Source: Rhizophagus irregularis (Eukaryota; Glomeromycota; Glomeromycetes; Glomerales; Glomeraceae). Taken from it: 64,000 nt of DNA. The notes under the pieces were generated by a model that made no database searches, was not told the DNA's origin, and saw only the letters and a list, made by a program, of their open reading frames with translations. The stretch covers positions 186,001-250,000 of the forward strand of contig NC_089441.1 of the NCBI RefSeq assembly GCF_026210795.1. Reading direction: 5' to 3'. The position numbers were made by a program, and so were the translations under genes. This document shows positions 34,368 to 46,370 of the stretch, in pieces; the first letter of the stretch is position 1, and each line of letters starts with the position of its first letter.

Positions 34368-36637
34368 CTACTCATTACCAACCATCTCGTCAAAATTAAC
34401 CCCTGAAATATCAAAATATTCCTTAATAATTTCAATTTTAATCCTCTTGTTTTCCCTATTTCTTTCTTGAGTTTTTAATTCTTCGTCATAACTAATCAGC
34501 TTGCCTGTACGGACCAAATTGATCCATATTTCAAAGTTAATTGCCGTCTTTACTCCACTCTTAAAAAAACATGCGCTTAATTCTTCGAAAGAATCTAAAA
34601 GTCGCCAATCAAAATTGGCTACTTCTAGTAACCTGTATATACGTGGTGCTCTCTGAAGCATCAATTCCAAATTCGGTAAAGAAATTAAGGGGTAAAATTG
34701 AGCAATTAATATTTTTGCTTGAGATTTTGTCGTCTCTGATTGTTTTCTGTTTAAGTTTATCTCACAAAAAGCCTGTAATTGTATGTATGACTTAAAAAAC
34801 CCGACATGGAACCTTAGTTCCTTGCGTCTGGCCATTTCTTTATTTCCTTGCTCATTTGCTTCTCCCATTACGGATAAAAATATATCCTCCGATAAATCTT
34901 TTGCAATCTTCTTGAATTCATCGGATAATTCAGTAAGTGATGAAGTCTTTTCTTGCACACGAATTGGTAAAATTTTAAAAGAACTGCAACTTTTTTGATT
35001 GTCATCAGAAATCAAATTAATACGTTGAGTACCACGAAATAATTGAAAATCTTGTGTTGAATTAATCTTTTCCAAATGACTAATGAGGGCTTCTCTATAC
35101 TCTTCTTTTTTACTGAAGATTGACCTATCACGTATAGGTGGATTATTTGGCAATTTACCAATATAACCTAGCAGCTTATGCAAATCTTCCGCCAATCTTA
35201 TACTTGCCATATCCAATTCTTTGAATTTCTTTAATTCGATAATATTTGCCTCGAAGCTGAGATCCGAGGCTTGATTATAATCATAATGAGGAAAACTGGC
35301 ATTAATTGTTATATCATCGGAGTTAACGTGATTTGGCTTTATCACTAATGTTCCTGTGGAATCCATAAGTCGTATATTATTATTAACCAAGTTCATTGTT
35401 ACACTTTTAACTCCGGTATTTTTCAATTTGCTCAATGAATATAATAACGAATCTATTGTGGGACCTCCGATCTTATTAATGGCCAATAATATTTTTTCGT
35501 CTAAAGAAAAATATATATATTATTTCAAATTCAAGTTTCAGAGTTTACTTTCTGTGAATTATACAATACCCGGTTTAGCCCTTTTACGCATCGAGGTATC
35601 TAATATAATTTAAAATAACAAAAAGTAAGTATCTCTTTTGTTAATCAACAAGGTAAGAAAAAAAATGCGAAAATTTACCAATTTTCGTTCTTTTTTTATC
35701 ATTTTTTTGGGTTGAACCTTATACATTACAATAAATAGAAAATAATAAACATAAATTTAAATATTACTGTTTGCTCTAAATTACTAAGATTATAAGATAT
35801 AAATTGAAACTTACAAAAATCTTCGTTAGCATCATCAGTATTGGTATCCAATACTTTTACTTGATCATCTATAAAATATAAATAAGAAAAAAAGAATTTA
35901 CTTTTTGTAAATAACAAAAGAAAAAGACGAAACAACCTACAAAATCATATTAATTTTAAAACTAACCTTGACCATGATCCTGTTCTTCATTCCTATCATC
36001 ATTGTCAAAAAATTCATTATTTATATTTGGTTTTTTAGTGCCATTATTACTAAAAGTTTCAGAAACCCCAACCCCGACACTGGGAGAACCAGAAGAGCCA
36101 TCGTCACTTGTAACACTTGGAGAAATTATTAGGACCAATGGTTCTTGTTTATCTTTAAATATATCCAATTATGAAATATTGATTCAAAATTGAAGTAGAT
36201 ATTAATTGATTGAAAATTTCTAAGTTTACACGGGGTGTTTGCACACGGGTCATATAAATATAATTTTTAATAGACTAATTTTTTGTTTTTTAATTTGAAA
36301 TTGAATGCTACCGACATTATACTCTTTTACTTTTTATTCTTATTATATTACAGATAAATATATGTATTTTCACCTGCTCTGCAAGTTTACTTAAGGCATT
36401 AAAGGAGGTTTTGAATGCCGTTTTTAATCTACTAATATGACCCGTGTTTAAACACCCCGTGTACAAATAGAAATTGCCTAATTGATTTATTAGAATTAGA
36501 TACAAAATAAATAATTAACTTTGCAAACCTGTTGCAGGCTGTTCTGTTTCGGGTTGTTCTTCAGAATCAAAATTATAAGGTAAAATACTTTTTTGCAGCT
36601 GGATAATTGGTATTTTTACTGATCTTAAAGAGTCCAT
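34368..36637 (-). CDS. unrecognised paralogous family, member B (intact)
   Basis: Exons 36529-36637 (ATG 36637, MDSLRSVKIPIIQLQ), 35967-36152, 35815-35868, 35570-35599 and 34368-35500; every join is phase 1 and in frame; about 503 residues. N-terminal half: a Ser/Gly/Asn- and Asp-rich linker with a short basic patch (SMRKRAKP) that may be a nuclear signal. C-terminal domain (about 127-503): DLHKLLGYIGKLPNNPPIRD, RRKELRFHVGFFKSY, LMLQRAPRIYRLLEVANFDW and SFEELSACFFKSG. It pairs with member A at 28057-29585; the two lie in opposite orientation about 5 kb apart, suggesting an inverted local duplication. No known family recognised; the conserved RAPRIYR..DWR and SFEELSAC blocks are good search seeds. 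The first intron holds a MITE. Confidence 0.75.
36214..36470. mobile_element. MITE, TACACGGGG family, copy 2 (inside an intron)
   Basis: Terminal inverted repeats of about 38 bp: left starts AAATTTCTAAGTTTACACGG and continues GGTGTTTGCACACGGGTCAT; the right end is its inverse. It lies in intron 1 of the member-B gene. Copy 1 is at 21117-21352. Confidence 0.65.
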
Positions 36638-37682
36638 GTTTTAAAATTGCGATAAAGGTGGTAGAAAGAATTCAGTATTTTTTTAAAAAAAGAAGAGAAT
36701 TAGAGAAAGAAGAAAAACCAAAAAATGAATTTTTAATTTTTTTTTGATAAATTTATTAATCGTAATATGTAATTCTATTTCATGGCTTTTTTGCTGCGAC
36801 ATATTAATCGTAATATGTAATTCGATATTGAATTACATCTTTACATCTTTTAATGGAAGCGGTGTATTTATACTTTAATGGCAAAGTGGGATTTGATGAA
36901 CCAAAAATGGGTAAGATTTAATTGTGTTATAATAATGATGTTCCACCACCTTAGCGTGACACATTAAACTCTGTGCAACATCCACATTTCTCCCATTCGG
37001 TATTTTTTTTCGCAAATAAAAAATTTTCTCACTAAAAAAAAATGACAATTTTGATGGTAGCAGAATGTAACAGTTAGGATTGACAAAAAATTTTTTTTTC
37101 TCTTGTAAAAATAATTATTAGATATATAATAAATAAATAAAAAAAATAATAGGTGGGTTATTAAACTTGCGCAATGTGCAATGCGATCATAAATTGGAAT
37201 CATTACGTTAGACGTTTTCGTCTTACGAACCGAGAGACCTAAAAAAATCTTCAGGTAAAGAAAATTTATCATTCAGTTACACGTCGATTTTTTTATTAAG
37301 ATTTATTTGAAATATATATATATATTTGCTGATTGACTTTAATATCACAACAGTGTTCGTACAGTATAACATATAATGTATAACGTCAGGTTAGGTCTGC
37401 ATCATTTTCGTTTACATTCATTTATATCTTTCTTTTTTTCATTCTGTCTTTTGGCTCTTTAGTCATTTTATTCGCAATACCTGTAATTTTATTGCACTTT
37501 GTATTGTCACTACTCTTGCGCTAGATTTTATCCTTCATTCTTAAAACTAGTTTACCAAGCACGTCAATATTTACAACTTACAACAACGATAATAAACAAT
37601 TTGTAACATATTATATTATTAATATTTATTAACATATAGATGAAAAAATATATTAGGAATATAAATAACATTATACAAAAAT
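36638..37682. other. intergenic, nothing recognised
   Basis: Upstream of member B and downstream of the bZIP-like gene. TTAATCGTAATATGTAATTC occurs twice (36757, 36803). The minus ORF at 36964-37272 is Phe/Tyr-rich noise. Confidence 0.5.
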
Positions 37683-38296
37683 TTATTTTCCCCTTTTCCC
37701 TCGTCCCTGTCCCCTTCTTTGTCTTCTTTCTTGGCCTTCTTCATCCCTTTCCTCCCCTTCTAAACGAGTAATCCTAATAAAATAAAAGTGAAAAATTATA
37801 TTAATTTAAGGAACCTTATTAGCAAAAAAGTTGATTACTTACTTCCTCTCTGCCTTCTTTAATTCATTATGTACACGCAGCAATTCTCTCTGGTCATCTC
37901 TGTAAGCCCGATCCATACCATTCACTTGCTCTTGAAGTTCCTGCACCTTTTTTTCCAATTCCTTTATGTAATCTAATGGGGGAAAAAAATTGGTTAACTT
38001 GATCTATGCGCAGCTCGACCAAGCGGGTTTCTCCATCTTAGGTTGACACCGATACCGCTTAGACGTCCACAGATTCGTTTTAGAACAGACGTCCACAAGT
38101 CACCTTTAGAACAATCCAAAGACGTCCACAGGATCATTTCAGGACAAACGTCCACAAGCCCTCTTTAGAACAATCTAAGCCCCCAGGATATCATAGAGAG
38201 GAACCCACCTGCAACTACCTGACGAGCACTTCCTCTCTTGCTCTTAATGCGAGCAATTCGTTTTTCCTTCGAACGTTGAGAGCGGTGTCTGACCAT
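37683..38296 (-). CDS. small basic leucine-zipper-like (bZIP-like) protein
   Basis: Exons 38209-38296 (ATG 38296), 37843-37972 and 37683-37773; phases 1 and 2 agree; about 102 residues. A basic region (MVRHRSQRSKEKRIARIKSK, then RGSARQVVA) runs directly into a heptad-type coiled coil (DYIKELEKKVQELQEQV, LLRVHNELKKAERKITRLE) and a Gly/Arg/Gln tail (QRRGQGRGKRGK). The layout is that of a short bZIP, but the invariant Asn of the basic region is not evident, so DNA binding is inferred. It may act as a dimer partner. The first intron (236 bp) is GC-richer and carries four imperfect copies of GTCCACARxxxx...TTTAGAACA. A second, similar small gene follows at 38971-39485. Confidence 0.6.
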
Positions 38297-38970
38297 CGTG
38301 AATCTATTATATAAATTAAAAGTTATTCCTATCATTAAAACTATCTCGGCAGGCTAAAACCATCCAAGCAGCCAACCGGTTAAGCGCAGACTTACCTAAA
38401 GAGAGTACCACAGTTTTAGACGTTACGAAAACTTAAAATAATTTTTACGTAATTGGATTGTATATATAGGAAAAAATGCGTGAGAAAATACATGTTTCAA
38501 AAAGAAGGATTTTAGCAAATACACGAGAACGATAAGATTTTTTGTGAAATGGGAAAAATGGGGACAAAGAAAAGTACAAAATTAATTACAAACAACGTGC
38601 TAGAAACTTTAATCGGAATAGTACAGTATGCCGATCTGGTTGTTAACTGAAAGTAAAATTTACTTTTTGTCAGTATTCGTATTTTATTTTATAAATTATA
38701 CAAATATTAAATATGAGCTATTAGTAATTACGTAAAAGTAGCAGATCTTCAATGTAACAGGATTGTTTGACAAACTCCTTTTCTCGTGAAAAAATGATTT
38801 TTTTTCTCACAAAACTTGTTTCGTATGGGAAGATATATCATTTTTATTTCATATGGGAACATATCATTTTTTTCTCCCATGAAAAAAAAAATTTTTCACG
38901 TAGTTCTTTGGGGAACAGAATAGTTGGGAGAACTGAATTATAATAACATATAATTTATTAACAAAATTAT
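38297..38970. other. intergenic between two small minus-strand genes
   Basis: Contains one of the recurrent palindromes (AAAGTAAAATTTACTTTTT, 38651-38669) and three TTTTCTCNCATGAAA-like inverted motifs at 38790-38900. No gene seen. Confidence 0.5.
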
Positions 38971-39485
38971 TCATTTTCTATACATTTGCAATTTAATAGT
39001 TTCATTTTCTAATTTATTTTCTATTTCTATTATTTGGTTTAACTTTTGTTGATATAATTCAACGGCAAATGTTTTTTGCCGTTTTAATTGTGTAATTTCT
39101 AAATAAATGTTAGTAATTGATATATATTATTTATACAATAATAATTTATAATTACCTTTATCTTTATTTTCAATTGTTTCGTTTAAAGAGTTGACCTAAA
39201 CCAATTTTTTAATTAGAAACCAGATAACAACCGAATACAATTATATACTCCATCTTTTATTAAACCCTCCAAAAAAAAAATAAAAAAATAAAAAAATAAA
39301 AAATAGAAGAAAAAAAATAAAAAAAGCTATCTAAAAGATCTGAAAAACTACGGGCGAACCTAGTAACCACTCTAGGCGGTTCTCAAGTGTTCACTCACCT
39401 TATCTCTTTTTCTTTTATTATTCGAAAAGGATTTATTTTTTCGTTCTTGTAATTTATTTTGACTTCTTTTGTGAACCATCTTCAT
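38971..39485 (-). CDS. small bZIP-like coiled-coil protein
   Basis: Exons 39399-39485 (ATG 39485), 39156-39195 and 38971-39098; phases 0 and 1 agree; about 84 residues. The start MKMVHKRSQNKLQERKNK, followed by SFSNNKRKRDK, gives an N-x-x-F-S-x-x-x-R-x-R pattern, one position off the bZIP basic signature. The zipper-like helix is VNSLNETIENKDKEITQL, then KRQKTFAVELYQQ and NQIIEIENKLENE. Likely a nuclear DNA-binding homo- or heterodimer. An upstream in-frame extension exists but is Phe/Leu-rich and unlikely to be coding. Three minus-strand genes (37683, 38971, 39874) lie head-to-tail here. Confidence 0.6.
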
Positions 39486-39873
39486 TTGTAAGTTATCATA
39501 ATTGAAGGGAAAGGTATTTATAAGATTTAAGCGATTTTTTAGAACAAAAAAGATTAAATGTGTAAAATTTCTTATCAAAGTAATTTATAGTGTGTAGATT
39601 ATTTATTAATGATTAGAACAATTAAACATTGCGTAATGAGGCGTGGACAAATTACGCGTTACACAATTCAAATTATTTATGCGGAGGTAATCTAAACGTC
39701 TTCAAATTTTTAATTTAATTCGAATGAAATGCCGAATACTGATATAGTGTATGAGAAGATGAATTAACCAATAGTTTATCATAACAAGATTTATTGAACT
39801 AATTAAGTCAAAACTATGTATGATTCGTTTTATACAAGAACGAAGAAATTGTCATCTCCGAGATCAAGTTTAT
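39486..39873. other. intergenic
   Basis: Nearly 390 bp of AT-rich sequence upstream of the bZIP-like gene. Nothing recognised. Confidence 0.5.
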
Positions 39874-40820
39874 TTATTTACTTGATTTTGCTTTTCTTCC
39901 TCTTTTTTTGGGGACATTATTTTGATTTTCTTTGTCATTTACACGTTGTTTCCGGACCCTTTTTGGAGGATCACTTTGAACTTTTTCATTAGTACGTGGT
40001 TCTGGAGGCCGGACCTGAACTTGTTCATCAGTACGTGGTTCTGGAGGCCGGATCTGAACTTGTTCATCAGAAGGCTCAACTGGAGGCCGGATCTGAACTT
40101 GTTCATCAGAAGGCTCAACTGGAGAAGGAGGATCTTGTTGTGCTTGAGGAGATGGTGGAGGACGGTCCTGTAATGCTGGAGAATTTTGTGGTGGAACTCT
40201 TAAATTATTTTCTAATTCATTTTTTTTTTTCAGATAATAGCCTATTATAAATAAAATGAAATAATTAATTTCTACTATAAACCAACTAGGTATAAATAAA
40301 GTTATTATTAACTTACGTTTATTTTGTATAGTACTAACAAGCATCTCCTTTACAGCCCAATCGGCTGCGGTTATAGGGAAGTCAGGAGCCTTTTTTTTAA
40401 ACTATAATATAATAATTTTTAGTATACTTCAAAAAAAAAAGAAATGACGAAAATTAAAATTTAATATTTACAGAACGAACTATTTGTGCAGTTATTGTAT
40501 GCTTTTGACTCCTATAATCGGCGGTAAAATCTACATTCTTTTCGTAGAGACATTCTCGCATTATCTCCTATTACAAAAATTTACTATTAAAAAACAATTT
40601 TTATCTTTTATTAAAAATTAATAAATAGTTACCAAATAAGCAAGCCAGCGTTGCTTTTCATTTTTTAATCCTAACGCATCTTGTAAATTATATTTAGACG
40701 TAGGCTTATATATGGGCCTGAGCTATAATATAGTAATAAAGTAAGAATTTTTGATTATAGATTATTAAAAATATTTTTATATTTTTACTCTTATACCTCA
40801 GTTTCGGGTGTTTGTTCCAT
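39874..40820 (-). CDS. unrecognised protein with Pro-rich repeats and AT-hook-like tail
   Basis: Exons 40797-40820 (MEQTPETE), 40633-40722, 40472-40567, 40317-40401 and 39874-40241; phases 0, 0, 0 and 1 agree; about 220 residues. The N-terminal 100 residues form an unrecognised compact domain: YNLQDALGLKNEKQRWLAYL, EIMRECLYEKNVDFTADYR, HTITAQIVRSFKKKAPDFP, ITAADWAVKEMLVST. Next come four tandem units of the type RPPEPRTDEQVQV, then a strongly basic end KKRGRKAKSSK that fits an AT-hook (RGR core). A nuclear chromatin- or DNA-associated role is inferred from the tail only. An unspliced reading starting in the fourth exon would give a false hydrophobic segment from intron sequence. Confidence 0.65.
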
Positions 40821-41726
40821 TTTCTTAAATTTTTTTAAAAAAATGCGTAAAGAAATGAAGAATCACTAAAGATAGCATGTATTTATACTTTATACTTAAA
40901 CGTGACGCGACTGACGCGTTGTTTATTTTTATTTTTTATTGATCGCGAAATACCATTTATAGTTGTTCGACACCATTTTCTGATTTTCTGTCCTGATGGT
41001 CTGACAAAGTGCCTCTCCAAAAACTGACTCATTACCCCTGTGAATAATATATTACGACTCGTTTATGCATCAAAGCCCAGCTCGAGGACACTAAGGAGAC
41101 CAGTATCAAACATGTCTAATAACCGATATAACTTTATTTTAGGTTCTGACTGATTGAGAGCCTTGCGAACAATTGGTGAGAGGGAGTTACCTTTAAATAT
41201 AACTTTTGCATTTCACTGTAGTGTTGGTGTCATAAAGAAAAAAATATCATGAAAATTATATTATGAAATTATTAATGAAAGATTATTACAAGTATTAGGA
41301 CTACATTCTTGTCAGTATTAACACGGTTAAATTAACTTCATTGATAATAATACATAAAATATAATGATTCAATTTATCGGTCATCAGTACGAGCGTTGCT
41401 CATAACACAATCTCTTAATACAATTAGTATGGCTTTGTATGAACCGTTGCTCATAATAGGCTTTGAACAATTATTATGGCTTTTATATGAACCGTTGCTC
41501 ATAATAGGCTTTGAACAATTAGTATGGCTTTGTGTGAACCATTGCTCATAATACAATCAGTATAATTATTACGAATATTGTCATTATTATATCATCTCTA
41601 ATAACGATACACAATCTTGTAACACAACCTCTAACTTTAATGCGTAAATTTAATACAATCATGTAATACAAACTATGTGATTGTTTATAAAAATAGATCG
41701 TTACATAAATTCTATCACGTTTCAAA
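40821..41726. repeat. intergenic with a ~48-bp tandem repeat
   Basis: 41386-41570 holds about four units of GAACCGTTGCTCATAATAGG plus CTTTGAACAATTAGTATGG (spacing 47-51 bp), just upstream of the transposase gene. Subterminal repeats of this kind are common in CACTA elements, but no terminal CACTA repeat was found. Confidence 0.55.
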
Positions 41727-44700
41727 ATGCCATTTCTTTGTTCTTGTCGTATTTGTAAAATAAATTCTAAAGATGGTAACGGAAAGTGGTTGTCTACTAG
41801 AAAAACTTTTAAAAAACATCAAAAAAGAGAAAAAGCAAATATTGAAAAAATTAATGAATCTGAAGCAGAAAGCGGATCAGAAACAAAAAGCGATAGTGAA
41901 TCAATTTCAAGTTGTAACGCAGCTGAAAAAAGAAAGTTCGAAGACGATGAATCGGATAAATCAGATACAAGTTCAGAAAGCAATGTTTCAAATAACGATC
42001 ATGTTCCTGTAATTTTAAAAGACATACCAAAAAGGTAATTAATTAATTGTTTTATAAAAAAAGTAAATTTTACTTTTATTAAACATTATTGTTATAATAA
42101 TACTTTAATAATCATCAAAATCATGTTAATTGCAGATCAGAAGATTATGATGATGACGATAGCGATGAGCCATTTCTTGACAACGAAGATTATAATAATG
42201 GTAATCCAATTCCTAATAACGAAGATTACGATAAGAATAGTGATAGGCAAAGTCTTGATAATAAAGATTGTGATGAAGAAGATGATAAAGGAGACATAGA
42301 AACTGAAAGTGATTGTTCACAAACAAGTGCATATATTTCTGAAGAGAATGATGAATTAACAGATGATGATAAAGAATTTGAGGAATCTGAAATGACAAAC
42401 ATAAACGATGGTACAGTTAATACTATGTTTATTGATTTTAATTTTGATAGAATAATAATATTTATTTATTTTAGATGAATTGATTCAAGGTTTACGTCTT
42501 TTACATACAAAAGTACTCCATTCAATATCTGACATCGCATTCAACAAAATACTTGATAATGTTAATTCTAATTTAACAATCTATAAGTTGAAAAAAAAAT
42601 CAATAGCATAGTTCCTTTTGAACCTCATAGATACGATACTTGCAAAAACAGTTGTATTGCATTTACATCATCATATGAAAATTTAGCCAGTTGCCCTATT
42701 TGTGGTGAAAACAGATTTGATGATAATGGCAAACCTGTAAATACAACATTTTTTTTTCGGTAAAAGAACGCCTAATAATTCAATACAAGAATAAAGAAAG
42801 AGCCGAAGAATTACAATATAGAAGTAATTATTCCCAAAACAAAGGAGAGGAGGAAATATATGCTGATATCTTTGATGGATTGTGAGTATAATTTAATTAC
42901 TAAAGTAAATTTTTTTTAAAAAAAAGGCCATTAAAATATGTTTCTTTCAATAGGTTATATAAGGATTTATTACAAAGGGGTTTTTTTAAAGATGAACGGG
43001 ATATCGCACTATCTGGGACATGTGATGGATATCAGATCTTTGAACAACGAACCGATGATTGTTGGGTCATCTTATTAATAAATAATAATCTTCATCCTTC
43101 TATTCGTGTAAAAAAAGAAAATCTACTGGTAACAATGATAATACCAGGTCCCCGTTCGCCAAAGAATTTTAATTCTTTTTTATGCCCTCTTATAAAAGAA
43201 TTACAAGAACTCGAAGGTATAGCTAATTTTAATATCTAATAAAAATGTATTTTTTCTATAATTGAAATTTTATTTTGTTAAATATTATAGAAGGAGTTCA
43301 ATGTATAGATGGACGAACAAATGAACCTTTTATTTTACGCGCACATTTATTAACATGGACGGGGGATGTTCCAGCGTTAAGCAAAAGCTTAAACCTCTCT
43401 GGACACAATTCGTATAAAGGTTGTCGTTTTTGTATGATAAAAGGGACTTGTCACCCATCAAATAAACACATATACTATCCATCATCTGCTCTTTGCAATA
43501 TAAGAAATCATGATGACACGATCAATATGGGAAAATTAATTGAAGAAGAAACGAATAAAGATCGAAAAGATGAAATGATCAGAGAAACAGGTATGATTTT
43601 CTTGAGAAAAAAGTAAAAGTATACTTACATCTCTGTATTAATTATTATTACTTTACTATACAGGAATTAAAGGGTCCAGTGAATTGTTAAAATTACAAAC
43701 ATTATTATTTCCATGGTCTTTCCCAACAGATATAATGCATTTATTCTTCGAGAATGTGGCACCGTCAATGTATGCACATTGGAGTGGAAAATTTTTTTAT
43801 AACAATCTATTATTGTCTAGTGATTATGAGTTATCAAAATCACAGTGGGAAAGTATTGGCATACAAATGGAAAAAGTAAAAAAAGATATGCCTATTGAAA
43901 TTGGTCGCCCTCCACGTGACATATTTAAATATCATAATGGTTACAAAGCGGTAGAATGGAGAAATTGGATAATTTTATTTTCATTACCATTACTAAAGGT
44001 GTATCTGGATAAAAGGTATTTTAATAAAAAGTAAAAAGTTAAATTAATACATTTTTAAATTTTTTTAACTAATCAAAAAGTAAATTTTACTTTTCGTTAC
44101 ATAATAGGCATCTTCAAGGATGGGCAAACTTTGTGAAGGCTGTAAAGCTTTGTTTAGAACCTGAAATATCTGAAGAACAAATTGATGATGTACAAATTTT
44201 GCTTAAAAAATTTTCAGATTATTATGAAAGGTAATGATTTCTGTCTTATAATTTATAATTGTATAATAATTAAAATAATGATTAATTATTTTAGAGAGTA
44301 TTATCAGAACAATGGCCAACGTTTAGCAGCATGTAAGATAAGTTTCCATTACCTCTTACATGTAGCAGATTCTATTAAATATTGTGGCCCTAGTTGGACC
44401 CATTGGCAGTTTCCTATGGAAAGGGTGTGTGGTATATTACAACCACTCATTAAATCAAAGATCAAGCCATATAGCAACCTTGCAAATATGCTTACTTTGT
44501 TACAGCAATTTTATATGTTACCATTTTTTTCTATCTCAAAAGCTATTTTCAAAGAAAAACCGCTAAAACAATGGAGTAAGGAACGGGTCTTTAGTACTGA
44601 AGGGTATGACGAAGAATTTTATTCCCCTTCTACTCAATATTCTCTGCTAAGCCAAGAACACAAACATCTGATTAAATTTTACGAAGGATCAAGCAATATA

Positions 44701-45326
44701 AATCGTAATGATTTAGAAATGGTAATATAAAGCTTTATTTTATTTAATTTTAAATTCATCATTACAATAACAAAATAATTTCGTTTTTTAGGAGGTTAAT
44801 AATTATGGTGTAAGATATGGAAGATTAAGAACTTCAGATGGACAATATATTAGTAGCTGTTGTATAAAAAGAAATAATAAAATTGCAAGAAATAATTATT
44901 GTGCTCAGGTAAAATTTATAATCTTTGATTACTATCATTGCTATTTTTTTGATATAATTTTGATTTAATTTTGATTTTATATTTTATTTATAAATATTTT
45001 AGATAAGACGCACAATAGATAAACTTGCCCACAGACCCAATGCGCCTCCTCAACTCGTTATTGTAGATATATATGGAATCGTAAATTATTATCTTGTCCA
45101 TGAATTAAACCATCAGGTTTACATGTTAGCCTATGTACAATTAACATCAAAAATTGTAGAAGATGAATATGGATGTAAACATTTTACTCAATTCAGATCA
45201 AAAGAATTTATCGATGTAAGATGTTTAGATCATTGTATAGGTTTTGCTAAAATAGATAATAGATATTATATAATTGATAAAGAAAATGCATTTGATGACT
45301 CTAATTGGGAAAATATTGGGCATTGA
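41727..45326 (+). mobile_element. Tnp2-type (CACTA/EnSpm-like) transposase gene, nearly complete
   Basis: About ten exons: 41727-42034, 42136-42410, 42475-42881, 42954-43216, 43291-43590, 43664-44015, 44108-44230, 44295-44721, 44792-44908, 45003-45326. Order: CSCRICK start, acidic linker, LIQGLRLLHTKVLHSISDIA, zinc motif (CKNSC...CPICG), CDGYQIF, then PGPRSPKNFNSFLCPLIKEL, FILRAHLLTWTGDVPALSK and CRFCMIKG, which match the Tnp2 transposase core. LLFPWSFPTDIMHLFFENV follows. The segment with FHYLLHVADSI and GPSWTHWQFPMERVCG resembles DUF4218. Exon 42475-42881 appears shifted at two homopolymers (A-run near 42590, T-run near 42760), so this copy is probably inactive or misread; otherwise it is well kept. 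Family position is inferred; no terminal inverted repeats were identified. Confidence 0.75.
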
Positions 45327-45854
45327 TTTCTTGCAGCAGTTCGCACTTATAATAAAACTTTTTATGTTCTAGTAAAAAACCCGATAATTAAGAATATTTG
45401 TTGTATATTGATTAATTTCTAAAAATAGCTAAACACGAATAAGATTATCCCATTAACTTTATTTGTATCTAAAAATAGTTAAACACGGATAAGCGATGAT
45501 GAAATAGATGAAATAGCTATTATAAGCAAAACATTTCACTGTTTTTTTATTTTACCTTTTCTCTTTTCTGATAAAATATTGGTAACAAGTCTATGTTATT
45601 CTGGTAATAAGTCTATATTATTTATAAACTTACTGACGAAAAATATTTTACCAGGAATAAAGGATACAAGATACAAAACCTTGAATTTCTGGAATTAGAA
45701 AGTTTTAATTAACCCTACTTAGAAGAGAAGCTGACTATATTACAGGGAAAGACGGTATGAATACATAAATTTTCCACCACAATATCAATTATCCAATAGT
45801 TAGTTACTGTCGAAATTAATATTAACTGATTCTTTTATTTTTTCTATTTTAATG
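45327..45854. other. 3' flank of the transposase gene
   Basis: CTAAAAATAGYTAAACACGR occurs twice (45419, 45470). No convincing inverted repeat to the 41 kb side was seen. Confidence 0.4.
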
Positions 45855-46370
45855 TAGCCGTGTCAGGTGTTAACTGTAGAGTGTAGACGTGTATAAGTAT
45901 TTTTTTACTTAAAAATTATGTTTATTAACAGGTATGCATCAAACTTTATTGTATTGGATTTAAAATTAAATAATTAAATTACTAATATACCTTTTTTCCC
46001 TCTTTAACAAGTACATTAAATTAAATAGGTCCGTGTCGAGGTGTTAATTGTAGACGTGTATAAGTATTTTTTACTTAAAAATTATGTTTATTAAACAGGT
46101 ATGCATCAAACTTTATTGTATTGGATTTAAAATTAAATAACTAAATTACTAATATAACTTTTTCCCCTCTTTAACAAGTACATTAAATTAAATAGGTCCG
46201 TGTCGAGGTGTTAATTGTAGACGTGTATAAGTATTTTTTACTTAAAAATTATGTTTATTAAACAGGTATGCATCAAACTTTATTGTATTGGATTTAAAAT
46301 TAAATAACTAAATTACTAATATAACTTTTTCCCCTCTTTAATAAGTACATTAAATTAAATGGGTCTCGAG
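45855..46370. repeat. three tandem copies of a ~170-bp unit
   Basis: Units start at about 45858, 46031 and 46198 (spacing 173 and 167 bp), each with CCGTGTCRAGGTGTTAA, GACGTGTATAAGTATTTTTT, GGTATGCATCAAACTTTATT and a CCCTCTTTAAYAAGTACATT end. Units 2 and 3 are almost identical. Non-coding. Confidence 0.8.

Noticed and set aside
41386-41570. Terminal repeats of the Tnp2 element
   Set aside because: The ~48-bp tandem units suit a subterminal region, but no CACTA-type inverted end or target duplication could be found on either side.
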